From Saccharina japonica (lineage: Eukaryota; Sar; Phaeophyceae; Laminariales; Laminariaceae), in NCBI GenBank assembly GCA_008828725.1, contig MEHQ01002931.1, forward strand, positions 3,484 to 67,483: DNA of 64,000 nucleotides. Reading direction: 5' to 3'. Below are positions 1-12,139 of this stretch, in pieces (position 1 is the first letter of the stretch; each line of letters opens with the position of its first letter). The notes under the pieces are model-generated. The model ran no database searches. It was not told the DNA's origin and saw only the letters and a list, made by a program, of their open reading frames with translations. The position numbers and the translations under genes are program-made.

Positions 1-55
1 ATCTATCTACAGATAGATCATGAGTGATCTATCTATCTACAGATAGATCATTTAG
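1..55. repeat. GATC-rich palindromic tandem repeat, short block
   Basis: Two copies of the unit ATCTATCTACAGATAGATCA occur at the left edge. The same unit in the opposite orientation builds the larger array at about 2,735-2,950, so this is one local satellite family. The array may continue to the left of the window. Confidence 0.8.
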
Positions 56-2734
56 CTCCTGATCTGCCGTTGTGAGAAGTTGTGCAGGATCTGATCATGA
101 TCTGCATAGCACAGATCCAACCCAGGAAACATGCGCTTCGTAGGTCATGCGGATTATACGGGTCTCACCAGGCAGCATGAGCTAAATCATATGATACAAG
201 ATCGGGAACAGGTCTACCTTGAAATATCTACAGTAGATCATACTATTAATAGTGGGAATTATCTATGTCATCTGTCCGAGAGTTGTAACGGAGGAAGACT
301 ATTAATAGGTGGCTGGTGCAAGAGAACGAGGTGGATACAGTTATCACATAGAGCAAGCACCTCGTGTGTGGCAGTTTCGTCCATAACGCCTTGATTGTGG
401 TCGTCTTGAACGCCTTTCCGTGTTGAAACCTTTCCTTGTTGGACGTGCCTCGATCCCATACCCATTTTCGAGACCCAAAGGGGGGGGGGGTGTACTCATG
501 TCGTGCATGGCCGTAGTCGTATGACCGTAGACACTCGCATCCCTACAATGCCGGGACGGAGCAAGTTGGGGTTTCTTTCACCAACCAGGCAGACATTGCT
601 TGCTCCAAGCGCGAAGGGGAGAGGGGCGAAGAAAATGGGGGTTGATGATCGGAGGGAAATACGGGGGGGGCGAGTGGAACGGGAGATATTGATAGGGGGA
701 AAGGTAAGGTACAAAGAAGTGTACGTATAGCAGGCCTTCGCGCGCATACAGGTGGGGGCTGGCGTATTGTGCGCCAGACTGCTGGTGCTGCGGTTGCTTG
801 TGCGGTTGCTGCTGCTTCGGGTGATCGGACATAAAATGCCACGTCACGCCACGGGCGCGGGATGCTACAATATGCACTGCTGAGCAATTATGGCCATATA
901 TATGTATGTACGTGCATACCAGGTACATAACTAATTGCGAAAAAGTTGTTTATATTTCGGAACAAAGTTGCCACACAAGGGCCTCACCAGAACTAACACT
1001 GCTATATATATACCGGTACGTACAGCATACAGCAGCGCAGTATATATCGTATTCGTAAGAACAAGAACGTGTATCATACGTACGTATTGGCTGTAAGCTT
1101 CGTGTTACTCGGTGCTCGCGAGCGATGATTGTGTGGCTTTTGCCTTGTGCACTCCTCTATGAGAAGAACGAGCACCAGTACGAGTATCATATAATACGAG
1201 TATACATACGAAGTATAATATATTCATGCTAACAATGGCTATACACGTATGTCAATACGGAATGTTTGTTCAGAGTGCCACGAGCCACGAAGCGTAAAAA
1301 CTAAAACTTGTCCGAGACTCGCCGAGACGGTGATATTTTGGACCAACCAGGCCGGATGGCCGAAATATAAGCACCGTTTCATATTGACATCATAATCCAC
1401 ACGGTTACTATAATTCCGGCCAGAGGGTTGGAACCTGGTGTACATCTACTGCTGCACGTTCATATATACCAGTACCTTTTAAAAACGCACATACAAAACT
1501 ACCGTATGTACAAATGTCAGGTGCCGTGAATCTGCTGCTATGATGAGCAGGCGAACTTCTCAGATGTGCCCGAATATAAAAAAATGCCGTTTCTAATGAG
1601 GAAGGGTTTTGTCACGAAGCTGTAAGGCATTATTCGTTCCCGACGGTGAACTTATTTTTGGCTTTTGGGCTAAGGGCGGCCACCACCCGGACCCGGAAGT
1701 CTTAACCCTAACCCCTAAGCCCTAACCAGAAGGCGTTATTGGTCGGCGTGCGCCACCTGGTAGTTGTGCTTGGAAAAACTCTCGTACTACTGTATTTGCA
1801 GTTCGGGTACATCTAAGCAACATCGCCTGAACGGGCAGATCTACGCCAACACTACGTATACGTACGTATACAAATGTGGCATACTTTTATCGTGCGATCA
1901 TGCATGCAGTCGCATCGCATATGCGGAGTCGTCACCGCGTCCTTGAAGGTATCATAGCCAACGGTTAAAAAAAACTCAACAACAAATAAATGGTCAGGCC
2001 CGCCGCCGTTCGTCAGCCCGCCCTCATCCCCGTTTGCATAATTAAGGCGTGGCACGCACGTGGGGCATGCATGGCAGACTATATATGATACTGGCACGTT
2101 ACACGTCGTACTAGCGATAGGTACACGGACGAAAACAAAAAATACAGAGTGGAAGGATTGAACGCAAGAAATCCGGGGTTTGTAAAGCGGTGTTGAATCT
2201 GAACTACGTTTGTTTGAAAAAAACTGGAAAAAAAAAACACCTCAGGTGTTGACAAAATCGAAAAAATTAAAATTCCTCAAAACTCATATTTCCAAGCTTG
2301 GTGAATATAGGAGGCATGTTTGATTAGGGATCAACATTTTGGAGAGAGCGAGTACGATTGAGGCTGTGACCTCTCGCCTTCAGGAGAGAGGACAAGGACA
2401 CCACGGGTATACTACGCTTACACAAGCGAAGCAAATCGGCAGAGTACAGAAACCCGGTTGGTAACCGACCGGAAACATTGCATTCCTCCGAGGACAGATC
2501 ATCGATTTCCACTTCACGAGCTACATCAGATATTTCTAGGCGGAAATATCTATTCCCGATCTTGTATAGATACATACCTGGTACCAGGTATGATCTATAC
2601 TTGTAGCTCGTGTTTCTGGTTGGGACTCGTAAAATCTCCAACCAAGATCTGAACACGTTTCCTGGGTTGGATCTGTACTATTAATATGCAGATCCTGCCT
2701 AACCTCTCACAGCGGCAAGTGAGGAACTACAGTA
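56..2734. other. no gene recognised; interspersed repeat fragments
   Basis: No open frame here has a recognisable motif or convincing splice context. A G-run at about 481-490 starts a dispersed repeat (related stretches near 25.3, 25.65-25.8, 31.7 and 32.05 kb). Around 1,700-1,725 there is a short CCCTAA-type telomere-like run. Around 2,559-2,607 lies a palindrome centred on CCTGGTACCAGG. Confidence 0.6.
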
Positions 2735-2950
2735 GTAGATGATCTGGGTCATGATCTATCTGTAGATGATCTAGATCATGATCTATCTGTAGATGATCCA
2801 GATCATGATCTATCTGTAGATGACCTAGATCATGATATATCTGTAGATGATCTACGTAGGTCATGATATATATATATGTAGATGATCTAGATCATGATAT
2901 ATATGTAGATGATCTAGATCATGATCATGATGTATCTGTAGACGATCTGT
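2735..2950. repeat. 27-28 bp palindromic minisatellite
   Basis: About seven imperfect units read GATCATGATCTATCTGTAG followed by ATGATCTA. Each unit is itself partly self-complementary (GATCTAGATC, ATGATCAT). It matches the block at the left edge in inverted orientation. Confidence 0.85.
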
Positions 2951-5840
2951 TCCGAGGTGCGCAACATTGTAACACCAGGTATATACTTGGAAAACTGTAC
3001 CATGTGTAGTATATACGGATACCAGGAAACAGCAACCCTATTTTCGTAGTCTACAGGTAGGAATGCGACACCTACATTCAAACACCTGGCACTGAGAAAA
3101 CGAGAACCAAGAAAAACAAGACTTTACGCAGGTGTACGGGGAAAAAAACAATTCGGGCGTCGTTATACTGAAGTTGGTGTAGAGCCCGCCCTTTCCTGAA
3201 TAAGAAATCCAGTCCGTGGGTCAGTGTTTCTGTTTCTTACCATTAATGCACACAAGATAACACACGATAACACACTCCCTCCGACGATTTTCAAGGCTGG
3301 TTTTCTCGATACTTTGTGGTAACGGGGAGAGTGAAAACCCCGAGCAACGCGTCAATGGAAAGATCTCTACGGAAAGATCACTACAAAAATATCTCGCTGC
3401 GGAAATATCTCGACGAGATGTTTCATGGTTTGGAGAAAATCGTCCCCGAAAATCGCCCTATGGGGGGTGTTTTCTTGCGTGTTACCTACGATACGGGTCC
3501 TGTCCTGTGTAAGAACATAATAACTCGCTCGCATCGTGGGGATCTACATACTGCTACCAATACATATTAGGCAGGGAACCAGAAGAAGGATTTGCAGGCA
3601 GTCGTGTCGTACACACATATGCTGCACGTCTGTCTTTACGCGTACATGCTGTATGATGCTATATGATGCGAGAGGCTCTAATTGCAACACCAATTTTCAA
3701 CTAAGCCTCGTGCAACACCTGTCTGCTTGGTCTATTTAGAGGCTGGTTTTGCGGCATGCCGGAATTTTTGTTTAACGACACCGATTGACCGCTCTTGCCG
3801 ACCTCGGGCTACGTAAGGTAAGGTTTTAAGATCTGGCGTTCCGTTGGATCAGGGCCGACGTGCAAGCTGTGAATATAAAGTGAGCAAAAGGTGTTGCACG
3901 AGTAATTTTACAAGTGTTGTTGCAATTAGGGGCACACCCGTACGATGTACGTGGTACCTGCTTACGTGATACAGGTACCTGGTAAGGCTGTATTGTTCAT
4001 TGGTGTGATTGCCTACGGTACCACAGCAGTAGCACCATAGTATACACCACGAGCACAGGCACACAGCACACAGAAGCGGAAGACAAGAGGACACCGGAAA
4101 TACAAGAAACCGACCTATCGCCCTATCGCATGATGCAGAGTAGCAGGACCGGTATCGTCGTACATAAAAAAGCAGAATACGAGCGCAGAAAATTGTTCTG
4201 TTTCCATTTATTTTGTCCTTCACCATGAAAACCGAAGAACCCACAGCGCGTACCGCAAACAGTACTGACACCCAAGATCCCAAGCGTACCACTACTGCTG
4301 CTGTAGGAGTACTTGTACGAGTACTGACTCTGTTGCTCCCACAGAGATAAAAGCTTCCTCCGTGATCACAACCCACGTATGATGATATGATGATAACGGC
4401 GGGCTGGCACCTGGATAGGACTCGTGTATCCAAAGCAGTCTCAGTCTAGCAGCTCAGTACCCATCGGATATGTATCGTGCTACGAGTACGACGTACTCGT
4501 ACTCGAGTCTTGTTTCAGAGTAGTACTCGTACTATGAGTACCGGTATTGTACGTACAAGGTGTCTCTCTCTTTTTTCGTGTTGCCTCGCCCGTGCAGCAG
4601 TTATCTGTTCCTCTTGGGCACGTGTGCTTTTCGTCTAGGGGCGCTTCTGTCTCCCTACGTCATTTGTATTCTGTTTCATTTCAGAATTTGTTTTTTATTT
4701 GTCTTTTTTTTCTTATTTTTTGGTTCGGCTCGTGTCGCTGTGTTCTCGTACCCGGTACGTTACGCATCTCACTTGCTTCACCCATTAATTTGCGTTTATT
4801 TTGTTTTGGTTTTTCTCTGTTTCACAGTCTGTGACCACAGAATTTGTATCTCTCTAGGATTGGGAATCAGGACAGGCACTGGGTGTACTGATGTGGTTGA
4901 GTAGAAAGAACGGGTTTAATGTGAAGACAACAACAACAACAACAACAATGTGTCCAAGAAATCAGGAGACATCTAAGACATCCATCAATCGCTACGTACG
5001 TACGATACGTATAGCTTGTTGCTATCTATGGCACAACATCGTTCACACATAAACAACTACATACTGCATACAGGCTCTGGACCCTGGACAGCGAGTCAGC
5101 CCACTCCTGTCCCACAGCTGGTTGTAGATTATTAATCGAAACTCTGATAGGTGCTGCTGGGACCATGGGTAGACTTGCTGTCACTGCTCTTTACTCGCCA
5201 ATGTACTGCTTGCTCCACGAGAATTCGCTGAAAAATTGATCGCACGTGTGAAAGCATCTTGCATCTTGCACATCTCGCACTCGAAAATTCGAAAAAACAA
5301 AAAACAAACCGCAGGCTCCATACGAGTAGTAGCAACAAACAACTGAAACAAAAAAGAGGCTACGAGCGTACATAGCTTCGTGGCAGTGAACCAACAAGAC
5401 ACAGCAGCAGCAGTAGTACATAGTATCAGCGCACGACAAACAGTCACCCTGGCGTGCTCGCTCATCGCAGCCCAAGCCCGTCATCGAAACATATCAACTA
5501 CAGAGTAGTATCTGAGAGCACATGATCCCAGATGCCGGGGTACCGAAAAACAGCAATCGAATCAGCAACAACAGCCTGGTGCGAGTACGAGTCCGAGTAC
5601 AACAGCAGACAAAGGTACTCTCGTACAACCACAATTTCGATTTTGTACGCTGTCTACTCGTGGAAGTGACAGCGAGTCAGATGCGGGGTGGATTCGATTC
5701 GAACAATATAACTCATGTCTCGGTTGTGCACGTTTTACTTTCCGTGACATAGGACATCCATCACGCTTGGGTCACGCACAAAAAGGGTAGCTCTCCTGGG
5801 CGCTCAAGGCCTCTAAGTCCCGGTGCCGCAGCACAGCCAA
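2951..5840. other. no gene recognised
   Basis: Several open frames of 60-194 codons on both strands overlap one another and show no motif, signal or splice continuity. A (CAA)n microsatellite sits at about 4,928-4,947. The about 45 bp just before it recur near 13,355-13,400, so it is a dispersed repeat fragment. Confidence 0.55.
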
Positions 5841-5846
5841 ACTCAC

Positions 5847-6265
5847 ATCCAGCCATCCTTCTTGAGTATCTCCCTGGTATCCTGTTGCACGTCGGGAGTC
5901 ACCAAGACAACCGTGTCAGCAGTGGTCCGGGTCTCTCGAAGGCTCTGGCCCAGCGCTCGCGTCCCGTGGATGAAGTCGCTGTACAGCAGTGTCACGAAGG
6001 CCCTTCTGGAGGGGGAAGGGCCTTCCCGTGCCGTCCCCGGGTCGCTCTCCGTCCGCCTCGCCGTTAAAGCTCGGGGTTCTTTCGGGGAGGACAGCAGACC
6101 GCCTCCATTTTTGGGCACAGGGCCGTGGTAGAAGTTCGCCGCATCATCCGCAACCTGGTGGCTGCTGTCCACCTGTCCGGTGGGCGCTGAGGCCGCCGCC
6201 AATGGAGGCACGACAAGGGCGAGCGCGAGGAAAGCACGGGGGAAGGCGGGCCCCACGAGCTTCAT
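5847..6265 (-). CDS. secreted GT8 (glycogenin-like) glycosyltransferase, first exon only
   Basis: The exon starts at ATG 6,265 with a hydrophobic N-terminus (residues 1-27, ending PPLAAASA) typical of a signal peptide or signal anchor. A low-complexity stem of about 60 residues follows. From residue 87 it reads RRAFVTLLYSDF, then RALGQSLRETRT and VVLVTPDVQQDTREILKK, which is the start of the GT8 nucleotide-sugar-binding fold. The frame ends at GGCTGGAT followed by a consensus donor GTGAGT (5,846-5,841), phase 2. By family knowledge GT8 enzymes transfer sugars from UDP-sugars, and a signal-bearing form would act in the Golgi or secretory pathway. The next exons, including the metal-binding DxD motif, are not recognisable in the 5.8 kb to the left. 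The gene is therefore either very long-introned and continues outside the window, or an orphan 5' fragment. Confidence 0.65.
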
Positions 6266-7990
6266 CGTGCTGTCGCTACGTGCATTAAGACGAGTAGAGA
6301 GGTGATGATGTTCTCGAACAGCGGTTTAGTTTTGAAACGTTGACAATATATCCGCGGGTTCTTCGCGGGTTCTTGTCGGGTCTCTCGCTCAAATTCCCGC
6401 GGGTTCTCCGTTCTCGGCGGTCTGCGGTACGATCTCGGTTCTATCACACGGGTACCTTTTAATCTAAAAAGGTACATTTTGGCAAAATATATGTACCTTA
6501 TTCTGGGATGGAAACGCCTCTTTCCCTTTATGAACAATTTGATCCAACTCCAGCTCCAGCAGCAGCAGGCAGCAGTTAGGTTGCACTTCCGACGGTGGTG
6601 CTCCCACCTATCACCTAGCCCCCACAACATGGCAACAATGATGCGAGGCATGAGCCTTCGAGAGGCGATGATCAGGCCAGCGATGTCTTATTGCCGTGGA
6701 CTGGCCCCCCGCAAAAGGGCTTTGTGCACTTCGACTACGAAAACGACACCACCGGTAGTTTCGCCGCCTCCTCGGTCCCTCTCGACCGACACCACGGCGG
6801 CCGCTACGGAGGAAGTTAGTCCCACGGGCGGCGGGCCTTCCTCGCGCAAAAGGATGGAGTGGAGACCCAGCGAAGTCCACAGGGCGTCAGCCACTTCTCT
6901 CCGTCGCAAGGAGGTGCGATCGCAGAGAACAGTTTGCATTTGGAAGCTGTTGTTGGTATTTTAGTCGAGCTACAATAGAATGTGATGTTCCCTGCGGAAG
7001 ACAAAGACGTCCAGCCTCCCTGCTGCCCGCCCTGGAGTGGGAACCTCCCTCATTACTCATTGCAGTTACGGCAAGCGTGGGTGACTGCTGGTTGTCTTGG
7101 TAAGAGCTGCTGCAACTTTCCTTGCTAACCCAGACCGGAGCAGGATACTACTTTTATCATGTCGCCGTTACGTACTTCTTTTTTATTTTTGTTTGCTGTT
7201 TGTTTACGTACGTACTGCAGGCATGTGGGTCCTCGCGTGCTCGTTCTCATCTGTTCAGCTACTACTGCTGTCTGCTGTACATACTGCTGTACAGCCGTAC
7301 AGACCAGAACGTACGTACGTTACACATATTATACGTACCAGACCTGGTATATCGTTGCACTTGGACGCCGCATGCGCACCGATTATTTTAGTCGTTCACT
7401 TGCGACACTCCAAGACACGATACGCCGCTGTCAAAGTCGAGCTTGACCAGAATCAGCGGTCAACATTTGTGACAACGGGCTAGATTTCAGAAAGGTGAGC
7501 GTCGTACAAATGAATTATGAATGCAAGAGGTAACAACATCATCAGCATTATCATCATCATCATCGTCTGTTGTCACAATCTGTTTGCTCGCGACTCGCGA
7601 TTGCCGTATCACACGGACGGGTGATACTACTGTGTAGATGTACGAGTGTAACTATTATTGAGGTAACACAGCCTCTGGGATGCATTTCAGAGCCGATCTT
7701 CTCCCAAAAACAGGGAAGTGGGGGGGGGGGGGGGGCACACAACCAACGTTGCGACTTCGGAAAAGTCTCGTCGAGGTCTTTCCATAGACGCGTTCGTAGC
7801 TCGGCGGTTTCGTTCTCCCCGTTATCGAGAAAAAAGATAAACAGAAAAAAAAAACAAAAAAACTTTGAAATTGGTCCGAGGGGGTGTGTCATCTTAAGTG
7901 CCACCTGGCATACCGTACTACAGGGATAATCATCTGACTTTTCCCGAAAATTATGAAAAGGTAAAAAAAAAAAAAAAAAAAAGATCACAA
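6266..7990. other. upstream flank of the GT8 exon; no certain gene
   Basis: A plus-strand frame of about 60 codons between about 6,621 and 6,811 (contains PPQKGFVHFDYENDTTG, stop TAG) follows a possible acceptor at CACCTAG, but no family is recognised. The stretch 7,100-7,990 holds TAC-rich sequence, an (ATC)n run near 7,540-7,563, a long G homopolymer near 7,721-7,735 and an A-run at about 7,964-7,982. Confidence 0.4.
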
Positions 7991-9290
7991 ATAAAAACGA
8001 ACAGCCCAGAATGAAGATACGTATCAAAACCAAAGGCATTTTGCCCCACCGATTGACATGACGAAAAAGAAGGCCTGCTCGGTAACACAAGGAACTGGAG
8101 CTCCCTTCGACCCAATCCCGGCGTCATTTGAGCCCTTGTGGCCGGCAAACTGCTTTCCAATCTGCCGGCAAGGCTTTTGTCTCCGAGCTGCTGCAAATCT
8201 GCAAATCGCTCGTCCCGGGTACGCCCTCTAACAAAATTATTGGGGCTCGAGCCAGCATCCTAGCCGAACGAAGCCAGGGGTGGCAGGCACGCCACAACCC
8301 ACAGGGTCATTGTAACGTCGGCCGTTTCAAATTTCGTTGCTTGTATCGCTCGCGAGGTCAATCTGCTCGTACTCGTTCGTATCAGAAGTGAGTGGAGTCG
8401 CGGCGCGTCGGTTTTCGTCTACATCATCCTCGTAGATCAGAGGCTGAAACCTCGCTGATGGAGGCGTCTTTTTGGCTGCGACGACTTGAGGCCGTCTCCC
8501 GAGGTCAGAGGGACCACTTGAGAGGCTGAAGCTGGTCATGGGGTGCCTTGTCGAGGGAGAACGAGCTGCTGTTCGAAGTTGGTCCTTGATTTGCTCTGTT
8601 GAGATTTTCGGGGTACATCTCTCTCTTGGCGAATCTGGACGGAGGGCAGCCCTACCTCTGAAGGGCGAGACCATTTGCGTCGCCGATTGCTCTCCTCGAA
8701 CCCTCTCGTAGAGGACAACAGCCACGCCAAATGTCCCTTGCGCCCCTCTTCCCTAGGTCGAGCACAAGTTGCACCTACAAGCAGCAGAATCTGCGTAAGA
8801 TTCCTCGATCGCCAAAACAATATTATTGTAGATATTTTGGTTCGAGTACTCGTAATTTGCGCCTTTCTTACAGCAGTACCTGCACCGAACGAGTACGAGG
8901 AAACTGACCCCGCGAACGATACAAGCAACGAAATTGAAAACGGCCGACGTTACAATGACCCTGTGGGTTGTGGCGTGCCTGCCACCCCTGGCTTCATTGG
9001 GCTAAGATGCTAGCTCGAGCCCCATTAATTTTGTTAGAGGGCGTACTCGGGGCGAGCGATTTGCAGATTTGCAGCAGCTCGGAGACACAAGCCTTGCCGG
9101 CAGATCGAAGAGCAGTGTGCCGGCCACAAGGGCTCAAATGGCGCCGGGATTGGGTCGAAGGGAGTTCCAGTTCCTTGTGTTACCGAGCAGGCCTTCTTTT
9201 TCGTCATGTCAATCGGTGGGGCAAAATGCCTTTGGTTTTGATACGTATCTTCATTCTGGGCTGTTCGTTTTTATTTGTGATTCTACGTTT
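7985..9290. mobile_element. fold-back element with about 400 bp inverted arms
   Basis: The left arm (about 7,985-8,385) is the reverse complement of the right arm (about 8,890-9,290) with scattered substitutions. Both arms encode the same phrases, for example CYRAGLLFRHVNRWGKMP, on opposite strands. The spacer (about 8,386-8,889) is not repeated. A minus-strand frame (8,725-8,327, 132 codons) runs from the spacer into the left arm. Its end (EYEQIDLASDTSNEI) is matched from the right arm by EYEETDPANDTSNEI. No transposase motif was recognised, so this is either a fold-back transposon or two retro-element fragments in head-to-head orientation. Confidence 0.75.
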
Positions 9291-9394
9291 TTGTTTTGTT
9301 TTGTTTTTTTACCTTTTCATAATTTTCGGGAAATCTCAAATGCGGCTCCCTGTATTTATATGTACTTGAAGTACTGCTGTATTCATACTGCTGT

Positions 9395-9942
9395 ACGAGA
9401 AGAGCGCGCGGGCTTCTTGGTGCTGCTCGCACTTGAGCGTGCTCTCATCGGTGTCGGCGTCGGTGTCGATCTTCGCCTCCAACTACGTACTCGTCGCGGT
9501 ATTTCACCGCGTACCCGATGTGGTAAGGGTGCGCGCGGCGTTGGAGACTACTGTAGTTAGTTGGTCTGTGTCGACGATGGTATAATAGCGTCCTCGCGTC
9601 TGCAGTCGCGGCGAGAACGTGCGCCGCGACTGCAGGCTCGAGGACGCTTTTAACATACCATCGTGGACACAGACCAACTAATACGGGGGACCAAAGTAAA
9701 TAGGGACCTACGGTCACACAAAAACCTATATATTTACCTATTTTTACTAACAATATTTGACCCTATTTAAAATGGTCCCCCCGTAATAGTCGCCAAGACC
9801 GCGCACCTTTTTACCACATCGGGTGAGCGCGGTGAAATACCGCAACAACAAGTCGGAGGCGAAGATAAAAAAACACTGACGACGCTGACGCGAGGCTCAA
9901 ACGCGAGCAGCGCCAGGAAGGTCGCGCGCTCTTCGCTCGAGT
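9395..9942. mobile_element. nested fold-back element
   Basis: The outer arms, about 9,395-9,535 and 9,795-9,940, are imperfect reverse complements sharing TATTTCACCGCG and CCCGATGTGGTAA. Inside lies a tighter hairpin, 9,556-9,613 paired with 9,621-9,680, with a loop of only about 7 bases. A MITE (9,678-9,789) is inserted between the inner hairpin and the right outer arm, so the arms are no longer symmetric. Confidence 0.8.
9678..9789. mobile_element. MITE family 1 copy
   Basis: The ends are CTAATACGGGGGACCA and TGGTCCCCCCGTAATAG, with inner conserved blocks AAATAGGGACC, CCTATATATTTACC and ACTAACAATATTTG. The same approximately 110 bp element recurs at 23.49, 29.77, 35.32, 38.76 and 56.82 kb. 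Confidence 0.85.
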
Positions 9943-10089
9943 ACGAGACCAAATAGCCGCGCCAGCACAGCCGGCCGCCGGGGGCTGCTATATGTTTCTC
10001 CTGAGGAGACCTAGTCTTGCGCGTTGAGGAAACGGTTCTCCTCCGGGAAAACAACTTAGCGCATGGACATTGAGCATAGCACGTAGTAG

Positions 10090-10337
10090 ACGTGTGCTAC
10101 GGTAGAGGTACGAGCACTTTTTGGCTGAATCGTTTTCTGAACGATCGGGCTCCTTAACCCAAATTCGTCGGAATTCCATTTTTGTGACGAACTATGGTTG
10201 AGAGTATACTTCGGTCATGATATTTCTCATCCGGTAGCACTTTTATTTTCCTCCAATTTTGTTTTGTTTCGGTGAGGTATGGCGCTCCTTAAGTGAGGAG
10301 CTCAGAAAAAACATGGTGCATCTCTATCGTAGCATGT
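10090..10337. mobile_element. MITE family 2 copy
   Basis: The terminal inverted repeat is GTGCTACGGTAGAGGT at the left and CATCTCTATCGTAGCA at the right. The inside shares ACTTTTTGGCTGAA, CTCCTTAACCC and GGTAGCAC with the copy at 30,176-30,463. A single end of the same family lies in inverted orientation at about 34,625-34,665. Confidence 0.75.
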
Positions 10338-11070
10338 GTCAGTAGACGGTACGTTCTCGGGGGCTTAGGAAGTGGCTGAGTCGTGTTCTTAGAGGGAGGT
10401 GTGATGCGCTTCCACCACTGCAGCAGCAGGTGTTCTAAGCTTCGGTGGTTTGGACGTGCAGTTGCCTGCAGCGGTTTCCACGATATGTTTTATTCAAGAG
10501 ATGATTCCTAACAATATTACAATTTGCAAGGTTTATGCAACGCCCGGACCTGAAGAGAAGAGAGCATCAACTGCTGTTGTGGGAAAGGGAAGTTCGCTGT
10601 GCACGGACAATAACCTTTTGCCTGCAGATGTCTTCGACACATTCAGCTACGAAACAAAGAGCTTATAACAGCACGTTTTGCTTTACATGTCTCGGGGCCA
10701 GCCCAGGCCCCACATGGACACAACCGGTTTATCGCACGCAGCAATGTTGAAGTTGCATGGGCGGCCTTGCCACAGGGCGGTGGAAAGCTTTCGTGGTTCT
10801 TACGAGAACGCTGCCCACAACCATGCTCGCATGTACATGTACGATCACGAATTGCAACAAAAGAACAAACGCTTTATTTACAACTTGACGGCGAGACGGT
10901 TACATTCATTGCCAACAGACTCAAGCAACGCAACCCTTAGGTCAAGGAATACCGTGATTTTTCTTTATGAAATTGACGACTCGGGTTGCGACGACATGAG
11001 TACGTAGTTATTTTGAAGAAATACTTTGCGTGTTCAACCCGCTTCAAGGACTGAAATTGCCCCCTTGCTT
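10338..11070. other. no gene recognised; degraded coding-like stretch
   Basis: Overlapping plus-strand frames of 72-109 codons (10,450-11,007) are open, but no known domain is visible. A third frame reads ETVTFIANRLKQRNP at about 10,893-10,937, which has a coding look. It may be an old transposon fragment. Confidence 0.35.
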
Positions 11071-11310
11071 GGGGTCGTTCTTATCGAGCAACCTTTTTCC
11101 AAAATTTCGAATTTTTCGCGCAATTTTTAGGACTTCCATATTTTCCAAAAATAATTTCCAAATATTGGAATGCGAAGCCTTCCAAATATGTTTCCCTCTG
11201 TTAAAATTCCAAACTTTCCAAATAAATCCTGTTTTTCTTGCGTTTCCTGTTTTTTTTGGAAAAAAAAAATGGAAGTTTTAGAAAAAAAGTTGCTCGATAA
11301 GAACGACCCT
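11071..11310. mobile_element. AT-rich MITE with about 22 bp terminal inverted repeats
   Basis: It begins GGGTCGTTCTTATCGAGCAA and ends with the exact reverse complement (TTGCTCGATAAGAACGACCC). The interior is AT-rich and dominated by TTTCCAAA-type words. It has no coding capacity. Confidence 0.8.
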
Positions 11311-12139
11311 TAGAAGGACAACGCAACGGCTCCCGCAAAGCGCCACGTCTGCCCTTTCCCGCGAAACGGCCCAGCCTCTGAATGTGACAAGCCGCGTCTT
11401 GTACCTATTTATTCCAGTAGTTATCTCTCTCTACAATACCCAATGCTGCACTTTTCCGGTGGGGCTGGATGGTCACCTGGACATTTCATTGATAGACGTA
11501 AAGGTCGTGCTGTTTCCACGACAGGAGAACATGTTAATACTGTCTATTATGGCAACGTTTTGCTAACGGAACCAGTATTCCGATTATTGTTCTCCGTCGC
11601 ACGGGAATGGGCCTGCAATCGATACGTCCAGGGCTGATGAACTCCAATTGTCCTGTATCGAAAAAAACAACTCCCCAAACAGCGTTTGACTACAAAGAAT
11701 GCGATTCATATAGCTGTTGAAATAGCTCTGCTATGCGAAGGATAATACGCTCCCAACAGCCACACTAGGCTGTGAGCAAGGCACTGTTGTAACACACGGT
11801 GTGGAGAAGATAGTTTAAGATGTCTTTATTATGTCGTCCCGGAAAGATGCACGAGGCATAGGCAAGGTGGAAAGGTGGAGTGAGCATGAGGCTCAACGCT
11901 CCACAGCTCAGCGACAACTCCTCGTCGTCGTACCTCCTCGTAGTAGTGTCTGCTCGCACGTATCCCATCAGACTACTTGTATATGTAACCGTCAGACTAC
12001 TCGCATGTAACGGTCACTTGTTGTTGGGCTGTTCGGTGAGACAAGCTATATCGAACAATAGTACCCTGAAAAAAAAGCAGGTGGTGAACTACAGTAGTAG
12101 TACCCGCTTTTTTTCATGGGTCGCATGTCAATACGTAGA

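Noticed and set aside
3849..4433. 194-codon minus-strand open frame
   Set aside because: Cys/Tyr/Val-rich composition from GTAC-type repeats and no motif.
9145..9165. Primer-binding-site-like TGGCGCCGGGATTGGG in a fold-back arm
   Set aside because: It begins like an LTR-element primer site, but the implied tRNA 3' end is two bases too short and the other arm lacks TGGCGCC.
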